Below, in pieces: positions 63,113-64,000 of a DNA stretch of 64,000 bases (within the stretch, counting starts at the first letter, position 1; each line of letters begins with the position of its first letter). The position numbers and the translations under genes are program-made. The DNA lies in the NCBI RefSeq assembly GCF_900215335.1, contig NZ_OCMT01000004.1, forward strand, positions 124,001-188,000, in the 5' to 3' direction. Source of the DNA: Pedobacter xixiisoli (lineage in GTDB: Bacteria; Bacteroidota; Bacteroidia; Sphingobacteriales; Sphingobacteriaceae). The notes under the pieces were generated by a model. That model saw only the letters and a list, made by a program, of their open reading frames with translations, made no database searches and was not told the DNA's origin.

Positions 63113-63128
63113 CTTTTATAAGTCTATT

Positions 63129-64000
63129 CTATAATCCGTCTCCGTATTTGAAGATATCATTTACAGAAACTGGCAATTTACCCGTCGGCAATAGTTTCTT
63201 AGTAAAAACCGAAGCCGCTGCTTTTTGCATAAAATCTTCTTTCTGATAAGCCACTACGATAGATCTCGCCATCTCAATTCCTGGTAGGTTTGCCAAGTTG
63301 TAAGGATTAGCAAAGAAAGCCACCATCGCATTTCTAGCGGACAAAGTGGTAATCAAATCTTTCGCATCTTTACCCAACGGAATGTTATTTCCAGGACGAG
63401 TTCTAGTATCTACAATAGCTAATACAATTTGGTCATCATCTTTGATTTGTTTGATGATGTTAGCAACCGTAGCTGCGTTCGCACTTCTATCTACGTTAAA
63501 AGCAATAGAGTTTTTGTAAGTACCTACAATTTCATTTTGGAAAGTTGTCGCTTGCGCAGTTCCAACATTGATGATTAACGTTCTTTTCTTAGGTGTTAAG
63601 CTCGAAATTCCATCACGACTCTTTAGCAAAGTCATACTGGCATCAGCTAATTGTTGCACCAAGGCCTGGCTTTCTGGTCGATTAATATCTTCTACAACAT
63701 TATTTTCGTCGATCACTGGCTTTACATTTAAACCAGCCCAATACTTAGCAGTTAGCACTTTTTTCACACTTTCATCAATGCGTTCCATGCTGATACGCTG
63801 GTCTTTTATCGCCTCTTTAATTTTTTTAACCGCTTGTTTAGTATCGTGAGCCAATTCTAAAATATCATTTCCAGCAATGATTCCCATTACTTCCGCTTCG
63901 CCATCTTTATAGAATTTGGTCACCCCTTTCATATCCATCGCATCAGAAATAATTAAGCCTTTAAAGCCTAATTCATTTTTCAGCAAATCGGTAACAATTG
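63129..64000 (-). CDS. GH3 family beta-N-acetylhexosaminidase-like protein (partial, 5' part outside the window)
   Basis: The frame is open through the right edge of the window, so only the C-terminal 290 residues are seen; residues before LLKNELGFKGLIISDAMDMK continue as IVTD, the normal sequence at the catalytic loop of GH3 enzymes (SDAMDM with the nucleophile aspartate). It then shows the HD-like helix end and the second alpha/beta domain (VFTKKLLPTGKLPVSV). NagZ-type beta-N-acetylglucosaminidases have this signature; large Bacteroidota versions fuse further domains upstream. The apparent TTG start at 63986 is not real. Confidence 0.85.
   Translation of the reverse strand, partial: IVTDLLKNELGFKGLIISDAMDMKGVTKFYKDGEAEVMGIIAGNDILELAHDTKQAVKKIKEAIKDQRISMERIDESVKKVLTAKYWAGLNVKPVIDENNVVEDINRPESQALVQQLADASMTLLKSRDGISSLTPKKRTLIINVGTAQATTFQNEIVGTYKNSIAFNVDRSANAATVANIIKQIKDDDQIVLAIVDTRTRPGNNIPLGKDAKDLITTLSARNAMVAFFANPYNLANLPGIEMARSIVVAYQKEDFMQKAAASVFTKKLLPTGKLPVSVNDIFKYGDGL

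Noticed and set aside
63986-64000. Start codon of the GH3 gene at 63986
   Set aside because: The codon is TTG and the typical GH3 sequence (IVTD) continues upstream to the window edge, so the gene is cut by the edge.
1-64000. tRNA, rRNA or riboswitch genes
   Set aside because: I saw no T-loop/acceptor pattern, no rRNA-like stretch and no recognisable riboswitch core while reading both strands; a covariance-model search would be needed to exclude them fully.

Overview
The window looks like chromosomal DNA of a Bacteroidota bacterium, most likely of the Sphingobacteriaceae (Pedobacter-like). The reasons are AT-rich coding DNA, a SusC/SusD pair, DUF2480/DUF3108/DUF3109/DUF4834-type genes, an LptC lipoprotein, few Shine-Dalgarno sites, and many copies of the Bacteroidota -7 promoter box TAnnTTTG 5-28 bases before start codons. 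I saw no rRNA, tRNA, CRISPR array, prophage or classical insertion sequence.

Layout. 1-3.3 kb: pyrH, frr and an MsbA-like ABC exporter. 3.3-6.1 kb: rmlB-rmlD-rmlA (dTDP-rhamnose synthesis, no rmlC here). 6.2-16.7 kb, minus strand: small conserved proteins, a PpiD/SurA-like foldase, LptC, an outer membrane protein, CoaX, a membrane protein, a GT-B glycosyltransferase and an LpxH-like phosphoesterase, i.e. an envelope-building block. 17-21.3 kb: acyltransferase, small proteins, uvrB. 21.6-29.7 kb: a polysaccharide utilisation locus (PKD lipoprotein, SusC, SusD, a clan GH-A-like glycosidase, GH16), facing a divergent membrane-spanning sensor/regulator at 29.9-32.7 kb. The GH16 enzyme suggests a beta-glucan (laminarin-like) substrate. 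32.8-36.9 kb: deacetylase-like protein, upp, small phosphatase, HAD nucleotidase, DinB protein, a repeat-bearing lipoprotein. 36.9-47.1 kb: flippase, methyltransferase-like protein and three glycosyltransferases, interrupted by a rhomboid protease and a tricorn-like protease. 47.3-50.9 kb: DJ-1/PfpI protein, then a Fic protein with an uncharacterised kinase-like partner, and OmpW. 51.4-64 kb: pdhB, GNAT and VOC proteins, addA/addB, queD, tcdA, a TatD hydrolase, a thioredoxin, and the 3' part of a GH3 gene cut by the window edge.

The points that most deserve a second look are two. (1) A tiny GIY-YIG nuclease gene sits between addA and addB inside a pair of inverted repeats. The same repeat pair without the gene occurs at three other intergenic sites (46.2, 47.1 and 53.6 kb), which suggests a nuclease-linked mobile or maintained repeat with gene-less relatives. 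(2) A Fic gene preceded by three 40-41 bp tandem palindromes is followed 8 bases later by a protein with protein-kinase/APH-like catalytic motifs, a possible undescribed two-gene module. In addition, at least four genes (pyrH, uvrB, the GT4 gene, the tatD-like gene) carry the -7 box only 5-6 bases before the start codon and are candidates for leaderless mRNAs.
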